Shown here piece by piece: positions 60,033 through 64,000 of a DNA stretch of 64,000 nt. Origin of the DNA: Candidatus Omnitrophota bacterium (GTDB lineage: Bacteria; Omnitrophota; Gorgyraeia; Pluralincolimonadales; Pluralincolimonadaceae); the NCBI GenBank assembly GCA_017992785.1, contig JAGONY010000002.1, positions 1 through 64,000 of the forward strand, read 5' to 3'. The translations under genes and the position numbers were made by a program. Position 1 is the stretch's first letter; each line of letters opens with the position of its first letter. The notes under the pieces are model-generated. The model was not told where the DNA came from. It searched no databases and was given only the letters and a program-made list of their open reading frames with translations.

Positions 60033-60455
60033 ATGAAAGCCCGTAACGGCTTCACATATACGGAAGTGCTCATCACGCTGGCCGTGCTCGCGGTTCTTTT
60101 TGTGCCGATGATGCGCCTCTTCTCGCACACACTGGCGTCCTCCTCGATGACGGGGGAGACGATAACGGCGCTTAACCTGGCCAAATGGCAGATGGAGCGC
60201 GTGAAGAACCTCGATCTCACGACCGAGCGGTTCAAGGAGATAGGCAGCGCATATTATCCGCCGGCCGAGGAGCCGCCGATAGAATTGAACGGCAGGAGAT
60301 GGAGGATATATACGGATGTCGACGCGGCTTCCGAGCCGTTGAAAGTGAAAGTATCGGTATTTCTTGACGGCAGGGCGGACAAGGGCCCCGTGGTAGAGCT
60401 AGTCACCTTACTTGAGGACATGACGTGGATAAAAGGCAGTCCGGATTCACGCTAG
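60033..60455 (+). CDS. Minor pseudopilin (GspI/PilV-like)
   Basis: A 140-residue prepilin-like protein: short leader MKARNG, then FTYTEVLITLAVLAVLFVPM, with the key Glu at +5 after cleavage. The next segment ALNLAKWQMERVKNLDLTTE and VSVFLDGRADKGPVVELVTLL fit GspI/PilV-type minor pilins. It overlaps the next gene by 31 bases. Confidence 0.85.
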   Translation: MKARNGFTYTEVLITLAVLAVLFVPMMRLFSHTLASSSMTGETITALNLAKWQMERVKNLDLTTERFKEIGSAYYPPAEEPPIELNGRRWRIYTDVDAASEPLKVKVSVFLDGRADKGPVVELVTLLEDMTWIKGSPDSR

Positions 60456-61654
60456 TAGAGCTGCTTATAGCGGTCCTTATTGCCGTGTTCATAACGGGCG
60501 CAATATACTGGAGCGTGGCGACCGCGCTGCAGAGTTGGGCGTATATGAAGGACGAGCTGATGCTGCAGAAGGTCCTTTCCCAGGTTATGCAGGAACTCGT
60601 AGAGGGTACGCCGGACAGGAACGGCCTGCGGGACTCGCTCGAGATAGTCAAAGCGTATTCGGACGAGATCGAGGCAGTGTACCCGTGGACCGATTCGAGC
60701 CATATGGCCCAGAGCGGGCTTAACGTATACGAGCTGGACAGGGAAATAAAACCGGGCTCGAGCATCCCCATAGCGGAAGCGCGCGCGCCGGATACGGACG
60801 CCTACTATCCGATAGCGGTCTCTATGCTTGACTGGGGCAGGAAGGAAGAACTGGACAAAGTCCAGCTGGCGTCGAAGGTCGCCCCGGGAAGCCGGTTGCG
60901 TTTCACGTTCCATCCCGACCCGGAGAAAAATCCCGATACGGTCACGAGATACAAATGGTCCGGGGAGGCCGGGCAGGTATTCGTCGAAGATTCCGGCGGC
61001 AGGGCCGAAATATCAAAGAACCCGTTCGGTATAAAGATAACGTCCTTCTCCTTAAGGTATTTCGATAATGCCAACAGGAACATCTCCGAAGGAGGGGATG
61101 TTCCGGATGATATGCTGCAGTTCATCGGCGGCATAGAGATATCCGCCGAGGCAAGCTTACCGCCGCTGGCCGGCAATAAGGCATCCGCCAGGACGAAGCG
61201 CCTGATAAGTTTCGTCAGCCTGAGGAACAGCCCCGCAAAGGGCGGCGCCCTTGCCGTTAAGGAAGGGATGAGAATCCCTGTTCCCGATTCACGCCATATA
61301 CGGACTTTTTTCCTTTCGAACCTTTCAGGAATAGACGACAGGGACGTTATACAGCTGACCGCCGTTCCGTCAAAGGGAAGCGAATGGAGGCTGACGGTCA
61401 ATTTCAGCCGCACGGGCCTTGCGGCGCCGAAGATCTCATCCTATACGATAGAATATCCCGCGGGAAAGACGGTCTTCAGCGACAAGCCTAACACGAGCGT
61501 AGAGGCGGGGCTTAACTTGCTCTCGCTCGGCCCGAACGGCATGTATGATTACGACTATGATGAGGATACCGACAATATAGTATTGTGCGAAGGCGAAGTG
61601 GAGCTCAAAGTCACGAAGATGGACATATCGGGGGCCGCGTTATTCATAAGATGA
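60425..61654 (+). CDS. GspJ-like large minor pseudopilin
   Basis: A 409-residue protein with the prepilin leader MDKRQSG and FTLVELLIAVLIAVFITGAI (Glu at +5). The following WAYMKDELMLQKVLSQVMQELVEGT matches GspJ, but the protein is about twice the usual GspJ length; the extra C-terminal 200 residues carry a beta-rich domain, perhaps substrate-binding. The start is a GTG at 60425. Overlaps the next gene by ATGA. Confidence 0.85.
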   Translation: MDKRQSGFTLVELLIAVLIAVFITGAIYWSVATALQSWAYMKDELMLQKVLSQVMQELVEGTPDRNGLRDSLEIVKAYSDEIEAVYPWTDSSHMAQSGLNVYELDREIKPGSSIPIAEARAPDTDAYYPIAVSMLDWGRKEELDKVQLASKVAPGSRLRFTFHPDPEKNPDTVTRYKWSGEAGQVFVEDSGGRAEISKNPFGIKITSFSLRYFDNANRNISEGGDVPDDMLQFIGGIEISAEASLPPLAGNKASARTKRLISFVSLRNSPAKGGALAVKEGMRIPVPDSRHIRTFFLSNLSGIDDRDVIQLTAVPSKGSEWRLTVNFSRTGLAAPKISSYTIEYPAGKTVFSDKPNTSVEAGLNLLSLGPNGMYDYDYDEDTDNIVLCEGEVELKVTKMDISGAALFIR

Positions 61655-62100
61655 AGAATGCGTCGAGCGCGCTTATAGCATTTGCCTGCGCGGCAGTTTT
61701 CACGGCCGCGTGCCAGGGGGCGGCATACTGCGCCGACAAGAACTGGATCGGCGCGGGCGACGCTTCGACCTGGGCCGACCCGAAAAACTGGAATCCTGAA
61801 GGAGCGCCGACTTCCGCGGATGACGTCACGATAGACCTCGAAGGGTCCTCCGCGGAGGCTGCGGAGACATTCGAGGCCAAGTCCGTCACCGTCGGCGGCG
61901 GCAACACATCCTTATTTTCCACCGATAATTTCGTATACGGGGAGATATCCCCGGCCTCTCCTTCGGACGAGGCATTGTATATAAAAAAGGCCGGCACCGC
62001 CGTGCTTAACGGGGCCGGCACTATAACATTAAGAGGCATGTTCAAGAATACCGAGGAGACAGTGACGGGTGAAGAATCTTTCATGTTCACATTGGAATAA
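61651..62100 (+). CDS. Small exported beta-rich protein, possible substrate of the system
   Basis: A 149-residue secreted protein with a signal peptide (1-27, ending YCADK). The mature start NWIGAGDASTWADPKNWNPE, then GAPTSADDVTIDL, is the repeat-like opening found in large surface beta-helix proteins, where a W-x-N-W pattern starts each module. Here only one short module is present. ATG at 61651 overlaps the pseudopilin stop (ATGA). It might be exported or assembled by the operon's machinery. Function unknown. Confidence 0.72.
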   Translation: MKNASSALIAFACAAVFTAACQGAAYCADKNWIGAGDASTWADPKNWNPEGAPTSADDVTIDLEGSSAEAAETFEAKSVTVGGGNTSLFSTDNFVYGEISPASPSDEALYIKKAGTAVLNGAGTITLRGMFKNTEETVTGEESFMFTLE

Positions 62101-62121
62101 AATCTAAAGGAGGAATTCGAA

Positions 62122-64000
62122 ATGCTTACATTAAGAAATAATGTATCCGCAAGGATGTCCGCACCGGTATTCGCCGTATTGTTGGTATACTTCTTCGCCA
62201 GCTGGTTCATGCTTGCGCCGCCGGGCGCGGCGGGCGAAGCCCATGCCGGCCAGCTCGAATTCGACGGCGTCCCGGTCGATATAACGACCGCCGCGAACGA
62301 GGACCTGGTCATAGCCCCGGGAAGCGGGGGAAATACCCAGGTCGGTACCGCCACGGGGACTAACTCCCACGCAACGACTAACGATGACCTGCATATAACG
62401 GGGACCCTCGAGGTGGACGGGATCTCTTATTTTGATTCTGCGGTATATCTCGGCGATACGACATCTGACACGGTCACCGTGACGGGTTATTTCGGCTCAT
62501 CGCTTATACCGTCAGTTGATTCCACGTATGACCTCGGATCCTCCGGCCTGGCATGGCGCTACCTGTATGCCGACATCATAAGCGGTATTAACGCGAACCT
62601 CGCGTTGAACCCCGCAACCGGATATAGCTTAACCGGAGCCGTGACAAAGAACGCTTCCTCCGGAAACGAAGTCGCCTATGATTACGCCGCTACGATAAAC
62701 AAGGCCGCCGGAAACTATACCGGCATACGGCTTAACCTTACGCAAACAGCCGCAGGCGGCCCGGCAACGGCAAACTTCCTTTTCGACCTCCAGAGGGACG
62801 GGGTTTCCATGTTCAACGTCGATTCGGCCGGGAACGTGACCGCGGTCGGCACGATAACGGGTTCGGCCGCGGCCTTAAACGGCACGAAGAGCCATATCTT
62901 CACGGTGAATTCCGATAACGACAACGCGCTTACCACATTGCGTTTCGGCGGTTCGGGGGGCAGCGACGGAACGATAACGACCGTTTCCGGCGACTTGATA
63001 ATTGATTCGAATAGCGGCACGGTAGACATTAACGACGGCATACTCGACCTTTCTACGCAGACGGTCGATGTCACGCTCAATAATGCCGTGGACGCGCTTA
63101 ATATAGACTCGGATACGGTATCGGTCGATGCGTCGAACGACCGTGTAGGGATAAATAACGCCGCTCCGGAGAATTCCCTGCATGTTAATGATGAATTAGG
63201 AAATGTGGAAGTCGCAAAATTCGAGGCCGTTGACAGCGCCGCTATCAGGATCGACGCGCAGGCGGGTAACAATACTTCGGCGACCCGCTACTATGTCGGA
63301 GGTGCGCTGTTGGGAGAATCGGGGTATACGCCGGTCGCTCCCGGCAACGGTTATTATATATCCGTCGGCGGGACCAGGTTCCTGACCCTTGACGGCAGTG
63401 GTTTTCTCGGCCTCGGTGATACCACACCCGTCGCAAACCTCGTTGTCGGAAGCGATGCCGGGGCCGCCGTCGCCGGAGCGGGTGACGCGTATATCCAGAA
63501 CGACCTCGAGGTTGACGGCACGCTCTACGCCGCGAGCGCGGCCATAGCCGGCACATCATCGGACACATTCACGATAGATACCGACAATACTTCCGCGACA
63601 CCGACACTGACGTTCGGCAACGGTGGCAACCCGTTCATAACTACGCCCGCGGGCAACCTGAACCTGCAACCGGCGAGCGCGGTGATAGTGCGCGACGCCA
63701 CCGCTCCCGCTCCCGCAAAAGCGACCGCGGCGGGTTCGATGTTCGTCGAGAACGCTTTCGAGAATACGGGAATCGCCTATCATTATGACGACATCACGAT
63801 TTACGACAAGAAGTCGTTCGCGGTCATAAGTTCCGCGGACGGCAATCCCGATTACGCGCACAGCATATATATTTCGCAGTCCGACAATATCATGCAGTTC
63901 AAGGAATGGGATACCTTCAAGTTCACGAATACTTCGGCCGAGCCGGATATTGACCTTATAACACTGACCCCGACCGCCGGCATGACATTGCTTAACGACG
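62122..64000 (+). CDS. Large tail-fibre-like exported protein (3' truncated by window)
   Basis: An open frame of 626 codons with no stop to the window end. GGAGG lies 8 bases before the ATG at 62122. Residues 1-42 form a signal peptide or anchor (FAVLLVYFFASWFM, ending AHAG). The rest is a Gly/Thr/Asp/Ala-rich fibrous protein with repeated phage-tail-fibre-like phrases: SVDSTYDLGSSGLAWRYLYA, GNLNLQP, DNDNALTTLRFGG, RVGINNAAPENSLHV and TPVANLVVG. Such modules form trimeric fibres, often ending in an S74 self-cleaving chaperone, which would lie beyond the window. It is the probable main surface or secreted product of the operon. Confidence 0.8.
   Translation, partial: MLTLRNNVSARMSAPVFAVLLVYFFASWFMLAPPGAAGEAHAGQLEFDGVPVDITTAANEDLVIAPGSGGNTQVGTATGTNSHATTNDDLHITGTLEVDGISYFDSAVYLGDTTSDTVTVTGYFGSSLIPSVDSTYDLGSSGLAWRYLYADIISGINANLALNPATGYSLTGAVTKNASSGNEVAYDYAATINKAAGNYTGIRLNLTQTAAGGPATANFLFDLQRDGVSMFNVDSAGNVTAVGTITGSAAALNGTKSHIFTVNSDNDNALTTLRFGGSGGSDGTITTVSGDLIIDSNSGTVDINDGILDLSTQTVDVTLNNAVDALNIDSDTVSVDASNDRVGINNAAPENSLHVNDELGNVEVAKFEAVDSAAIRIDAQAGNNTSATRYYVGGALLGESGYTPVAPGNGYYISVGGTRFLTLDGSGFLGLGDTTPVANLVVGSDAGAAVAGAGDAYIQNDLEVDGTLYAASAAIAGTSSDTFTIDTDNTSATPTLTFGNGGNPFITTPAGNLNLQPASAVIVRDATAPAPAKATAAGSMFVENAFENTGIAYHYDDITIYDKKSFAVISSADGNPDYAHSIYISQSDNIMQFKEWDTFKFTNTSAEPDIDLITLTPTAGMTLLND

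Noticed and set aside
1-64000. CRISPR array, insertion sequence, rRNA operon or replication origin
   Set aside because: No regularly spaced repeats, transposase, rRNA sequence or DnaA-box cluster was seen on either strand.

Overview
The window looks like chromosomal DNA from an uncultured Gram-negative bacterium of the PVC side of the tree, most plausibly Candidatus Omnitrophota. I infer this from the combination of lipid A genes with an LpxC-FabZ fusion, BamA/Skp outer-membrane biogenesis genes, a conserved ispE-spoVG-clpX-glmU-prs-rplY-pth-rpsF-ssb-rpsR-rplI-dnaB block, and GC-rich genes that nevertheless use ATA (Ile) and AGG (Arg) heavily. No rRNA or marker-gene comparison was possible, so the phylum is inference. 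Nearly all genes are on the + strand in tightly packed operons with many ATGA overlaps. No gene-free gap exceeds about 170 bases.

Layout. 1-2.8 kb: 3' part of a large GH35 beta-galactosidase-like gene and a terminator. 2.85-6.4 kb: small secreted proteins and lipoproteins, a nitroreductase, a flavin-binding protein and tRNA-dihydrouridine synthase. 6.4-7.1 kb: an AT-rich HTH/Fic (Doc-like) toxin-antitoxin island with a palindromic operator. 7.1-10.6 kb: phosphofructokinase (apparently leaderless), a STAS protein, an ACT-like protein, an AlkD-like protein and a deaminase. 10.6-13.5 kb: a minus-strand PpiD/SurA-like chaperone, then an ECF sigma factor between two small membrane proteins. 13.4-18.6 kb: hisG (also apparently leaderless), a 31-residue ribosomal-type protein, a TPR protein, split transketolase and ispE. 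18.3-26.9 kb: the spoVG-to-dnaB housekeeping block with tRNA-Gln. 26.9-33.9 kb: bamA, skp, lpxD, lpxC-fabZ, lpxA, lpxI. 33.9-38.7 kb: a membrane protein, nadE, glnA and a GAF-ANTAR regulator.

38.68-49.55 kb is one self-contained carbohydrate operon with a clear promoter and a strong terminator. It encodes two near-twin exported carbohydrate-binding-like proteins at its ends, a GH35 enzyme, a glycoamylase-like enzyme, a ROK regulator, a solute-binding lipoprotein and a GH94 phosphorylase. The GH94 plus glycoamylase-like pairing suggests beta-glucan use, possibly beta-1,2-glucan. 49.5-52.5 kb holds a D-Ala-D-Ala-ligase-like ATP-grasp protein, a methyltransferase, a BamE-like lipoprotein and a 59-residue cysteine-rich protein with a duplicated CCxxCx5C motif.

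52.5-64 kb, from a strong promoter to the window end, is a type II secretion/type IV pilus-like operon headed by a MerR regulator and a ParA-type ATPase. It continues with PilM, PilN, a PilO-PilP fusion, a secretin with a C-terminal TPR extension, the GspF platform and four pilin-like proteins. Two exported proteins follow, the last a large tail-fibre-like protein cut by the window end. No assembly ATPase or prepilin peptidase is present in the window. This operon is the best candidate for an undescribed variant system.
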